Origin: an uncultured Croceitalea sp.
GTDB lineage: Bacteria > Bacteroidota > Bacteroidia > Flavobacteriales > Flavobacteriaceae
DNA length: 64,000 bases
Direction: 5' to 3'
NCBI GenBank assembly: GCA_947499565.1
Contig: CANMOV010000002.1
Span: 248,001 to 312,000 of the forward strand
The position numbers were made by a program, and so were the translations under genes. This document shows positions 8,348-17,167 of this stretch, piece after piece. How positions within the stretch are numbered: the first letter of the stretch is position 1; each line of letters opens with the position of its first letter. Below the pieces are notes generated by a model that saw only the letters and a list, made by a program, of their open reading frames with translations, ran no database searches and was not told the origin of the DNA.

Positions 8348-8435
8348 GGATTTTAAAAAGTAACGTTGGCGATTACCTATATTAAATATAAAAAGTTAGT
8401 AAACAGATAAGAATATAGAAACTTGACGAAGTCAA

Positions 8436-9323
8436 TTAATTTATTATTTCATTATTTAACATTGACAATTCCAAAAAGATTACAAAGCTCTCGAATAACT
8501 CTTTAATATTGGATTCTTCATCGTAAGTATCGACCAATTTAGGAAGATTTCCAACGAAGTAGTATAAGCTTCCAAAACTGTTAATGCTGTTTATTTTGCC
8601 AAGAGTAGCATTATAAAGAATATGTTTTAGGTTTTTAGCTACGGTTTCTGTTGAATATAATTTGAAGATATCCAAATCTTCAAGAGCGGCATAGTTCCCG
8701 TTTAAATGCCCTGAGACTTCGACTACGCTTAATTTTTTTTCAATTATCAATTCTTTATCACTTGAGTCTAACATACCATGTTTGTACCTATAATCACTTG
8801 AATTTGACTTGTGGACATCTTCTTCGTAAGGCAAGATAGTTATGGCACATTTTTTTAACTTCTTCAGTTCCTCTGCATCCTTAGAAATACGGATTTTATA
8901 TTTGAAAAATTTCAGGTCATCTAATAACTCCTCCCACCTTGAGGAATAAAAAACATTTGCAATGTCTTTAAAGTCCACTTCTTTATTAAATCTATTATGC
9001 TTCCACAATGTGTTTACAGCATAATTGAATACCCTTTCAGGGAAAGCACTTATATGTTTCGGAGGTAAATTAAACCATATGATATTCAAATCATCCAGAT
9101 CAAAATACTTCATTACTTTATCAATTATAGAGGGAGAATGAATGCTTATGTAATCAGCTAATAAATGTCTAATTCCTTTTTCTGACATATTTTGAGTAAA
9201 GACAACTCTTTTAATTGCTGTTTCCTCATCGATTAATCCATTTTCCTCAAATACTTTTAAGGCAACATGCATATTGATAACTGTATAGTCTTTTCTGCGA
9301 TAGTACATGCTCCAACAGTCCAA
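8436..9323 (-). pseudogene. C-terminal part of the nuclease-STAND protein (frameshifted)
   Basis: A 295-codon frame overlapping the end of the 810-residue STAND gene by 77 bases. Its first residues read poorly, while the sequence from DYTVINMHVALKVFEENG onward continues the helical repeats of the STAND protein. Removing one A from the AAAA run at 9291-9294 (minus strand) joins the frames as QKD and gives one protein of about 1,080 residues. The region is probably the sensor end of the NTPase. It could be a separate overlapping gene, a pseudogene, a sequencing error or a programmed +1 shift. Confidence 0.6.
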
Positions 9324-11679
9324 TACTTTCGATATCTGTTTTTATTTCTTTTTCTAACGATAGACGTAAATAATTCAAAATATTTACCGACATGTCAAAA
9401 GAACCAATTGAACTATTCTCTTTTACATAGTTTTTTAAATTGAGATTGAGATATGGATTTTTTTCAGGAAGTCTACCCAATGCTAATAAATTCTTCTTTA
9501 CATCATTCAACACCCAATGGGGGTATCGCCGTTCAGAACTTTGCCTATGTAATATTATTTCCAACGCCCTTATTCCCTCATTTTCATCAACATTTATAAA
9601 TGTATCTATACAGTTTTGTAACTCTAATAATGATTCATCTGATGTTTTATATATATACAAATTGGTAAGAATATGAGTTAAATATTCTCTCCAATTGAAA
9701 TCATCTTTTAAGTAATAGTCTATTGAGTTATTTAATTTTACAGGCTTTGCATGTTTTAAGAAAAAATGCTTTTCGGTATAAACATCTTTTTTTAATCCTT
9801 CTAAGAAACGAGTTGTACTATAAAGTGAGTCACTTGTTATATTGTAAAGCAAAGAAGGGTCATTTTCGAGAATGTAGTTAAACATTCCAAACAAGTACTC
9901 AGAGCTCGTTACATCTTCAGTTGTGTATCCGTTATAGAATAAGCATTTCGAGTATGTATACAAAAATTGGTTTTGAGTTGATATATGGTCTCTAATAACA
10001 ATATTGATTATCAAGGATAAATCGTAATAGTCAATGACTTCTAATTCTGAGTGTGGAACATCATTTAAAGCTTCTCTAATTTGGGTGTAGAAAGCTCTTA
10101 AAGCTTCAAAATCGATACAATCTTTAACTATCTCCTTAAAAACTTTTATCGAAGAAAACTGTTTAATAACCTCTAACTTCATTTCGACCTCAAGGTCAAA
10201 AAAAGAGAACCTTGACATAAATCTTTTTTCTTTCCTAGCAAGGGAATTATAAACCAGATTATTTACACTTTCTTTCCTTTTAGAAAAATTAATGTTTTGT
10301 TCTTTTAAATACTTATTCAAACTATCATGGAATAGGGAAATTCTGTTTAGCCGCTTCTCAAATAAATATGGATAAGCTGCAATGAATTCATTTAGGCAAT
10401 CAAAAAGTTCATCTGATAAAAACAGATTTAATTCTGATTCCATGAAAAAGCTTTGAGAGGTTAGGAATAAAGTAAGTGCCGTTTTAGTATTTACATTTAT
10501 AAGTATTTGGTCGTAGTAATCCTCAACCCCTTTTAACTTTTCAATATTTGGAACATTCTTAAAAGTTTTAAAGTGTTCTCCAATAAACCTAACTAATATG
10601 GGGTATCCGTCAGTTATATTGTAAATGTTACTGCAAATCGTATATTTTTCAATATGGTAAAGTTCATTAAGAACTTTTCTGGTTTCCTCCTCGTTCCAGT
10701 TTGTTAGAACCTGTTTTTTCCAACTTAAATTAAATTTTAAGGGTCTTGATAAAACTATCACTTTACATTCGATAGCAAGTTTATTTAAAAATTCAATAAA
10801 ATGCTTTAAATCAGTATTATTATAGTTTTCTACATGGTCTAACCCATCCAGTATAAATAGCTGTTTATTACTCTTTATTTTACTAATTATTTCAATTTCA
10901 TTTCTGTATACATAATCATTGAAAAGCTTTTTTGAAATATCAGATATAAAGTTTGAATATATCAACCTTGCTTTATAATCTTTATCTTGATTTGATAACC
11001 AGAATCGATAAACAAAGCTGTTTTTATAAATAGAGGATAAGGTATTGACATAGTGGCTTTTTCCAACACCCGGTTTTCCTTCGATGTGAAGGATATTTGA
11101 AAACTCTAAATGTCGTTTGCCGACGTTAATCGTTTCTTCTAAAAGCTTAGTATCAAAAACCTTTATTATTGGTAGGTCTTCTCTTTTAATCGATAGTACT
11201 CTATTATCAAGACATTTTTTAAAGAATTTGTCAATTATAATTTTTCTTATTTTATTGCTTTCATACAATTTATCAATTACTTCATCAGCTTCTATTCTTG
11301 ATAATGATATTATATAGAGGTCATCTGTCTTGCGAGCTGAAAGTCCTAAGAATTTACAATTAGATTCAATATCAATCTTCTTAAAAACAAGGACATTGAA
11401 ACCACTATCAGATAATTTATGTTTTCTGCCTTTTATAAATACTTCGTTTTTGGATATCTCCAAATCATTTAAGGCGATTTTATCAAAATCTTTAATTTGA
11501 CAAAAGATTAGATTTCCTTCACTTAAAATCCTAACGTCGTCGAAATTATGATTTACATCAGCTTCAATATCCAATGATTTGAACTTTCTTTCAACGTCCA
11601 TCATTACTAAAAACAAAAAGGTAATTTGTTCCTGATAAGTGTATCCAGTAAGCGCATTTTTCGATGGTCTCATTTTCAT
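9247..11679 (-). CDS. Nuclease-STAND NTPase, Avs-like (N-terminal part)
   Basis: An 810-residue protein. The N terminus fits a PD-(D/E)xK dsDNA nuclease of the Cap4/DUF4297 kind: E17 in GYTYQEQ, D47-D48 in DDVRI and Q61-x-K63 in CQIKD. A STAND-type NTPase follows: Walker A GKPGVGKS (201-208), Walker B ILDGLDHVE (276-284) and sensor strand VIVLSRP (307-313). The rest is helical repeat. This layout is that of Avs antiviral proteins, which oligomerise on sensing a phage protein and activate the nuclease. The gene starts 10 bases after a 357-residue partner and ends early through a frameshift near 9291, losing about 284 residues. Confidence 0.75.
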   Translation of the reverse strand: MKMRPSKNALTGYTYQEQITFLFLVMMDVERKFKSLDIEADVNHNFDDVRILSEGNLIFCQIKDFDKIALNDLEISKNEVFIKGRKHKLSDSGFNVLVFKKIDIESNCKFLGLSARKTDDLYIISLSRIEADEVIDKLYESNKIRKIIIDKFFKKCLDNRVLSIKREDLPIIKVFDTKLLEETINVGKRHLEFSNILHIEGKPGVGKSHYVNTLSSIYKNSFVYRFWLSNQDKDYKARLIYSNFISDISKKLFNDYVYRNEIEIISKIKSNKQLFILDGLDHVENYNNTDLKHFIEFLNKLAIECKVIVLSRPLKFNLSWKKQVLTNWNEEETRKVLNELYHIEKYTICSNIYNITDGYPILVRFIGEHFKTFKNVPNIEKLKGVEDYYDQILINVNTKTALTLFLTSQSFFMESELNLFLSDELFDCLNEFIAAYPYLFEKRLNRISLFHDSLNKYLKEQNINFSKRKESVNNLVYNSLARKEKRFMSRFSFFDLEVEMKLEVIKQFSSIKVFKEIVKDCIDFEALRAFYTQIREALNDVPHSELEVIDYYDLSLIINIVIRDHISTQNQFLYTYSKCLFYNGYTTEDVTSSEYLFGMFNYILENDPSLLYNITSDSLYSTTRFLEGLKKDVYTEKHFFLKHAKPVKLNNSIDYYLKDDFNWREYLTHILTNLYIYKTSDESLLELQNCIDTFINVDENEGIRALEIILHRQSSERRYPHWVLNDVKKNLLALGRLPEKNPYLNLNLKNYVKENSSIGSFDMSVNILNYLRLSLEKEIKTDIESIGLLEHVLSQKRLYSYQYACCLKSI

Positions 11680-11689
11680 AATTGGAGCT

Positions 11690-12763
11690 TTACTTTTTAG
11701 TACTTAGGCCATGGATTATGCGACTTACAATCGTTTTTGAACTTGCCGAATTCTCTGTTCTTAAAAATTTTCCATAACCAAGCCATCGAAGCCATTTAAT
11801 TAATCTATTTATCCCCCTATTATTTCTTAGACTATAAATAGCATTAATAATCCTCCATGGTTTAGAAACAAATACCCATCTACCATTTACAAAACACCAA
11901 ACACTAAAAGAGACCCCACCAACATTTACAGAATAAAAACTAACGTTTTTTTGAAAACAATCAAATTCCTTAAAGGCCATCGACATTCCACCAGGAAGTT
12001 GATCAACTTCTTTTTCAATATCATCAACCGATGAAACACAGACCTTAATAGCACCACTTATTTTTTTTGGAGTTGCGATGCCATTCGAATTAAACGTTTC
12101 GCCGTGTAACAGATTATAAAAGTCACTTACTTCCCTGTATATATCATTGCTGAAGATTTTTCTAAAATCATGAAGATTAGGTTGAGCATGAAAAAAAATC
12201 ATTTGTTGATCAATCTCGGGGTCATTAAATTGATTAAAAAAAGCGTTTATTTCGGCCTTGGTCGGTTCTCTATCTAAATAAGCGTTATGACTTCTAAATA
12301 CTTCAGCAGAATAGTACTTTTTTCCGATTTGAGGATACTTTAACATGAAACTTAGAATTTCAGAATGGCCCCAATGCTTGACTTTCATATCTATTTTAAG
12401 GGAGACTTCTTCCAACCAGGACATTCCGTGTCTTGTGAAATTATCCGGAGTAACCAAAATCCATTCATCCATGTCTGAAAAACTCTCAACGGCTTTAATC
12501 AAAGATTTCTTTATATTTATTTTTTCTTTTTTAGGATTCCCTTCAAAGAACCTGTATTGTAGGCCAATTTTCTTCAAACCCCTTTCCATTATTGCATCGA
12601 CGCCTTTGAAATCTCCTGCTGAATCAGAGTATGATTGAAAGTGATAATCATATAGCTGAGAATCTTCAAATAATAATTGATTCATAGCTCTTGCAAATTC
12701 TTGACCTCCCTCACTCCCATGATGGATAATTTTAGAAAGAGACGGTATATTTGGAATTGACAT
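11690..12763 (-). CDS. Nuclease-like partner of the STAND protein
   Basis: A 357-residue protein I cannot name. Residues 15-130 resemble the restriction-endonuclease-like domain found at the N terminus of several defence STAND proteins: E22, then D55 in FKGVDAI, then Q69-Y70-R71 where an active enzyme would have Q-x-K. Next come a kinked helical segment with WILVTPDNFT and a tail rich in Trp and Phe. The arginine may mean loss of nuclease activity and conversion to a binding domain. The 10-base spacing to the STAND gene suggests a two-gene system. Coding is sure, function inferred. Confidence 0.6.
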   Translation of the reverse strand: MSIPNIPSLSKIIHHGSEGGQEFARAMNQLLFEDSQLYDYHFQSYSDSAGDFKGVDAIMERGLKKIGLQYRFFEGNPKKEKINIKKSLIKAVESFSDMDEWILVTPDNFTRHGMSWLEEVSLKIDMKVKHWGHSEILSFMLKYPQIGKKYYSAEVFRSHNAYLDREPTKAEINAFFNQFNDPEIDQQMIFFHAQPNLHDFRKIFSNDIYREVSDFYNLLHGETFNSNGIATPKKISGAIKVCVSSVDDIEKEVDQLPGGMSMAFKEFDCFQKNVSFYSVNVGGVSFSVWCFVNGRWVFVSKPWRIINAIYSLRNNRGINRLIKWLRWLGYGKFLRTENSASSKTIVSRIIHGLSTKK

Positions 12764-12844
12764 TGAATTTTATTTTTTGATAACCTACTTAGTTTTCAAA
12801 TAAGATAAACCAGAACAATTTTTGTGTTAAGTCAGTATGAAATG

Positions 12845-15800
12845 CTAACTAAAAAAATTCGTCCGCTTTATTTCGTTGAAAGAATAAATTGGTAAATCCG
12901 TTTCATTTAAAAATTTAATGGGTAGCTGATATGATGATATTATCATTGATACCACCCTATAAACCTTCTTCCTTAGTCCAAATTTTTCTATCACTTTATC
13001 TTGGTTTTCGCTGAGCCATGAATGACGCCGAATATGTTTTGGCACCTGAAGTGTCACATAGTTTTTTAAATCTCTTTGAAAATCATACATGATTTTGGCA
13101 TGCCTTGTGTTTTTGCACTCTAATGAATAAATTATTCTTTTATCCTCATCAAAAGCAAGAATATCTATATCACCGTAGTTTTTATCCGCTGTCAAGGTGC
13201 CTTTTGGTTCTATTTTAACTTCAAAAGGAACGATCTCAAGACTAGTATTTTCGTTCAGCCATTTGAAAACAGAGTTTCTATAATTCCGCCCCTTGATATT
13301 ATTTCTTTTGGCGATTAAATTCAAAACACCATAATGTTCCGGATCAGTTCTTAAACTTGCATTTGAAAATTGGTAAAATAAATTTCCCGCAGATTTTATC
13401 ATGAAACGGGCACCCCATAAAAACTTTGTTCCTTCATTAGGAATATCAATTTTAATCAATGGCTTTCGTAAAAGGGATAGTTTTCTGTTATATCTCCAAG
13501 GGAAAATCTCTGGCATCTGATATCCTTTAGGAGCCTTATCGATTTTCCCTCTACTAGTTAATGTCACAACTTTTAAATAGGCCTTAATCTTTTCTTCTGT
13601 GAATGAGGTTTCCTTATTGATTAAATCAATGAATTCTTTTTCGGCTAAAAAGCAGAAGGACTTTTCATGAGACAAACAATACTCGGCCAAAAAATGTGAG
13701 ATAGAATAGATCTCCGGTAACGCTATTCCCCACTCTGTAGAGAAAACTTCATCGACGTTGTCATAATATGTTGAACTGGCTGAATCCGTTTCAGCATCAT
13801 ATTTTACAGAGAAGTTGTCTTCGAAATTATTCACATAATCCAATAGTTCATCTTGATTATTCGCGGTATTGTAGTTAGTCAAAACATTCGTGTAGAACTC
13901 CTTGTTTATTCCCAATCGGCCAGATGGCAATAACCCTATCTTTGGATCATCAATATCAAATCGAATGGAATCTTGGACGGTTCCGAAATATATCATCTCC
14001 TGGACAAGAGCTAGAAGATAATCCACGTCATCATTGTTAGGTCGTTTACTTCCATAGTATGGTTCTGCAACAGCAAACTCGATTAAACACCTTAATGATA
14101 ATCCAACGTTGACAATATCCGCTTCGGTCTCCTTATATTCCTCATTAATATCTTTATACTTCTCAAAACAGGCAATCCTCGCTGGTATGTACAATTTTCT
14201 GTACTCCTGGTGCTGCACTATTGCTTCGTGTTTAAACAATAAAAACTTGAGGAGCTCAAATGTATCATACTTTTTTAATTCCTTTCTTATTTCTTTGATT
14301 ATTGCATTTACACAGTCTACAAGCATTTTAATCTTGCTCTCTTTGCCCTCGATTTCCTCTGGTATTGAGTCATCACTAGAGACCCACCCCAAAACGTTCT
14401 CCAAAACGTAAGAACAATCTGATTTAGAAATATATCTGACATTTGGAATATTTCTATTATCAATTAACAGGTTGTTCTCTGAAATTGCAGTAAGTATCAT
14501 TTTAGCTGGACCAAGTGGTATTGAATCATTAATACCCAATAAAATCTCTTCTTCATCAATAAATGGCTTTTTATAAATTTCCATGATTCTAGAAATACTT
14601 TCCAGAATTACTTTCATTAACTCTCTCTCTCCATGATTATCCTGTCGATGCAACAACTTATGGAACGAATCTGGGATATTGATGATTATTTTACCAATTT
14701 CCGTTTTGAGTTCGTATTCAATATTGTTATTCTCGTTGGATTCATTTTTTTTCTGATGTTCCAAACTGAAGAATTCCTCACTTATCGAAATTGATATTTC
14801 AATAGGGCCATCAAATTCATACGAAATATTCTTAGATTGAGAAAGCTCGTTTAACCAGAAAGCAACCGCATCGACAAAATGCTTGGAGTGGGGGTTACTT
14901 TTATCATTTTCTATTATCCAAACTGGAAATCCAAAACCCTTAAATATTTTTTTGTATTCCCCAAGAAATAGCTCTTTTGATAGATAAATCGGGCCGTAGG
15001 TATCTGTTTTGAATACGGGAGTATATCCGAAGCCTCTTCCCTCCATGTACCTAAGCACCCCATGTTTGTCCGTTTTAATATTGTCATCGATGATAATATT
15101 ACCTTGAATAGAAAAATCGAAAAACACACCACCATATGCCTCATCACTTGAAAAAAAAGAACCATGGTTATATTCATAATGAGAGTAGTATGTCAGTATT
15201 GAATAACCCGGGCCTATGCTTAGACCCTTGTCTAATGCAGCTTTAAAACTTTTTGCATATTTCCATAATGATAACTTATCAAGCTTCCACTTACTTGTAA
15301 TTCTTTCTAAATCGAGATTACCAGTCACAATAACATTATCAGCCTCCTTGATGTCTGTTAGTCCTAAATACTGCGGTTCTAGAGTAGTGTAGGTGGACAT
15401 AATGAAAATTGCAAAATACCGATAATCATCATCCTTTATAGCATCTTTTACCACCGATAAAACTTCGTTTGCTCGATCTTCCAACTCAATACCATCATCT
15501 CTATTGGGAAGTACATTGACGTAAGCAATTTTGTTTTCGTCAAATTGCCAAAACGATTCTCCTTTTAGAACCTTGATTTTGGAACTTATTTTTTTGTCCA
15601 GATCAGTTCTCGACCATCCCATTTTGACCAGTTGAATTTTTGTGTCCCTAATAACATCCGAATCAAATAGATTCACTATTTCATGTAAACAATTACTGCT
15701 CTTTAGAGTGTTAATGATAAAATTGTCAAGCGCATACATTTGTGAGGTTGGCATTGCCAGATAGTATCTATCCTCATATTTGATAAATGGTTTAAATAAA

Positions 15801-16453
15801 AGTGGGTTTTTGTCATAGTTTTCAATGTCAATAGTGTTGTTCTCCCAGTCAAATAGGAATTCATTTATGACATCATTCTCGATTTTTAATTTGTCGTAAG
15901 TTGTCTGTATTTCATGGGCGGAAAATGAAATAGCGCTTTTCCCTTCCTTAAAGGCGGCTTCTTCTGGAAAATATAGTTCCTCCCCTTCCCAAACAGGTTT
16001 CATATATCTTTCCAAACCGTTCTCCGTTGCAATTTGATTATAGATATCTAACATGAAGAACATTGCAGTGCCAATATTTTTTTTTGCCTTTTTAGGGACT
16101 TTGTTATTTTCAAGCAGGACTATACTTGATATTTTTTCCACTATTGCAGTACTATCTATTACGATTCCTGGGAACACAATATTGTTGCCATTCATGAAGA
16201 GAAAATTCTCTGTGAAAGATGTCTCGGGTGGGTCTTCTCTATGATCGTTTGGGAAAAACTCTCTTATGGCATTTACGGTTCCATCGTAGTTTATTTCATC
16301 TTCAATCTTATTTAAGTTATTGATTATATGACTTTGTATAATTTCTAACCTTAGATTTTTGCTATGATTTTCAGGAAAAAGTTGACTAAAGGAAATTAGT
16401 TCCAATAATTCTATTGTGTTCTTTTTCTTGAGGTATTGTATGAATTCTTTCAC
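12845..16453 (-). CDS. Large protein with C-terminal PD-(D/E)xK nuclease motif
   Basis: A 1,202-residue protein without a recognised overall family. Near residues 1091-1113 it has GDIDILAF followed by SLECKNT, a well-formed PD-(D/E)xK active site (D about 1093, E-x-K about 1111-1113). No P-loop, helicase or methylase motif was found. The first 1,080 residues are acidic, mixed alpha/beta, with several Trp/Tyr-rich segments. It lies 31 bases after the recombinase gene on the same strand and 81 bases before the 357-residue gene. The setting points to an antiphage nuclease, possibly a single-gene system. Function is inferred. Confidence 0.62.
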   Translation of the reverse strand: MKEFIQYLKKKNTIELLELISFSQLFPENHSKNLRLEIIQSHIINNLNKIEDEINYDGTVNAIREFFPNDHREDPPETSFTENFLFMNGNNIVFPGIVIDSTAIVEKISSIVLLENNKVPKKAKKNIGTAMFFMLDIYNQIATENGLERYMKPVWEGEELYFPEEAAFKEGKSAISFSAHEIQTTYDKLKIENDVINEFLFDWENNTIDIENYDKNPLLFKPFIKYEDRYYLAMPTSQMYALDNFIINTLKSSNCLHEIVNLFDSDVIRDTKIQLVKMGWSRTDLDKKISSKIKVLKGESFWQFDENKIAYVNVLPNRDDGIELEDRANEVLSVVKDAIKDDDYRYFAIFIMSTYTTLEPQYLGLTDIKEADNVIVTGNLDLERITSKWKLDKLSLWKYAKSFKAALDKGLSIGPGYSILTYYSHYEYNHGSFFSSDEAYGGVFFDFSIQGNIIIDDNIKTDKHGVLRYMEGRGFGYTPVFKTDTYGPIYLSKELFLGEYKKIFKGFGFPVWIIENDKSNPHSKHFVDAVAFWLNELSQSKNISYEFDGPIEISISISEEFFSLEHQKKNESNENNNIEYELKTEIGKIIINIPDSFHKLLHRQDNHGERELMKVILESISRIMEIYKKPFIDEEEILLGINDSIPLGPAKMILTAISENNLLIDNRNIPNVRYISKSDCSYVLENVLGWVSSDDSIPEEIEGKESKIKMLVDCVNAIIKEIRKELKKYDTFELLKFLLFKHEAIVQHQEYRKLYIPARIACFEKYKDINEEYKETEADIVNVGLSLRCLIEFAVAEPYYGSKRPNNDDVDYLLALVQEMIYFGTVQDSIRFDIDDPKIGLLPSGRLGINKEFYTNVLTNYNTANNQDELLDYVNNFEDNFSVKYDAETDSASSTYYDNVDEVFSTEWGIALPEIYSISHFLAEYCLSHEKSFCFLAEKEFIDLINKETSFTEEKIKAYLKVVTLTSRGKIDKAPKGYQMPEIFPWRYNRKLSLLRKPLIKIDIPNEGTKFLWGARFMIKSAGNLFYQFSNASLRTDPEHYGVLNLIAKRNNIKGRNYRNSVFKWLNENTSLEIVPFEVKIEPKGTLTADKNYGDIDILAFDEDKRIIYSLECKNTRHAKIMYDFQRDLKNYVTLQVPKHIRRHSWLSENQDKVIEKFGLRKKVYRVVSMIISSYQLPIKFLNETDLPIYSFNEIKRTNFFS

Positions 16454-16484
16454 GAATCTAAGATACTATACCTTGGTAAATAAA

Positions 16485-17075
16485 TTAGTCCCACAATCTT
16501 TCAAAGCGTTTACTAGCCACACGAGTATATTGAGCGGTATGTTTAGGATCTCGATGGCCAAGGTAATCTTGAATCAAGCGAAGGTCATAACCCAAATTGG
16601 CCAAATAAAACCCACAAGAATGACGAAGGGTATGTGGATGTACATTATCAATTTTTGCGTTTACTCCTACTGCACTCACAATATATGACACTGCTTGACG
16701 GGTCAGAGGTAATCCTCTTTCGCTCACAAACAACCATGGTAATTTATCTTTTCGAGAATTTAGATAACGCTTAATCGCTCTAAGCTCATCTCCAGAAATT
16801 GGATGCTCGGTAGACAACCCACCTTTCAATCTGTTTATCCATACTCTAGAATCTTTTAAGTTGACATCTGATTTCTTCAGTGCAACTGCTTCACTAACTC
16901 GAAGACCGTGATGGTACATCATCAACAGTAAAAGATAATTCCGCTTTGGGTATCTTGTCTTTTTTGAAGCTTTTAGAAAAATTTTGATTTCGGAATCACT
17001 TAAGTAGTTCTTACTCTTCTCATGGAAATTTGTGGTCTCTTTTTGAGAACTCTTTACATTACGCCTTTTAGTCAT
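16485..17075 (-). CDS. Catalytic-domain-only tyrosine recombinase
   Basis: A 196-residue tyrosine recombinase that lacks the N-terminal core-binding domain of XerC/XerD and phage integrases and is about the size of FimB/FimE. The active site is complete: Arg59 in GLRVSEA, Lys in RLKGG, HTLRHS, LGHRD and the Tyr in AQYTRV. It starts 51 bases inside the right 32-bp site and is the first gene of a leftward run with the nuclease gene 31 bases behind it. It probably recombines the sites at 7163 and 17126 to move the element. A FimB-like inversion role is less likely, as no invertible promoter is seen. Confidence 0.88.
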   Translation of the reverse strand: MTKRRNVKSSQKETTNFHEKSKNYLSDSEIKIFLKASKKTRYPKRNYLLLLMMYHHGLRVSEAVALKKSDVNLKDSRVWINRLKGGLSTEHPISGDELRAIKRYLNSRKDKLPWLFVSERGLPLTRQAVSYIVSAVGVNAKIDNVHPHTLRHSCGFYLANLGYDLRLIQDYLGHRDPKHTAQYTRVASKRFERLWD

Positions 17076-17125
17076 AGTAATAGAATTAGGGTTAAACTCC
17101 CTAAATTATAATCAAAAAAAGCAGT

Positions 17126-17157
17126 ACTCTTTACAAAATCCGCTTTTTGTAAAGAGT
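17126..17157. repeat. Right attachment site, overlapping the tra terminator
   Basis: ACTCTTTACAAAA, core TCCGCT, TTTTGTAAAGAGT: perfect 13-bp inverted arms. Read leftward it begins 10 bases after the traN stop and, a few bases beyond the hairpin, a seven-T run follows, so the site also looks like the intrinsic terminator of the tra operon. Confidence 0.72.
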
Positions 17158-17167
17158 TACAAAGTGT

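Larger units (their letters stand above)
7163..17157. mobile_element. Nested tyrosine-recombinase element with defence cargo
   Basis: About 10 kb bounded by two 32-bp sites of the same design: 13-bp inverted arms (ACTCTTTACnAAA and its reverse complement) around a 6-bp core. Cores are GGTGCA on the left and TCCGCT on the right. A recombinase gene starts 51 bases inside the right site. Outside the left site is ParDE; outside the right site is traN, whose stop codon is 10 bases away. The element therefore splits the mob and tra arms of the ICE. Cargo: Ntn hydrolase, candidate RNA, nuclease-STAND protein, nuclease-like partner, 1,202-aa nuclease. That it is mobile is inferred from the paired sites plus the recombinase. 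Confidence 0.72.

Noticed and set aside
8179-8435. Retron ncRNA
   Set aside because: No reverse transcriptase gene is anywhere in the nested element.
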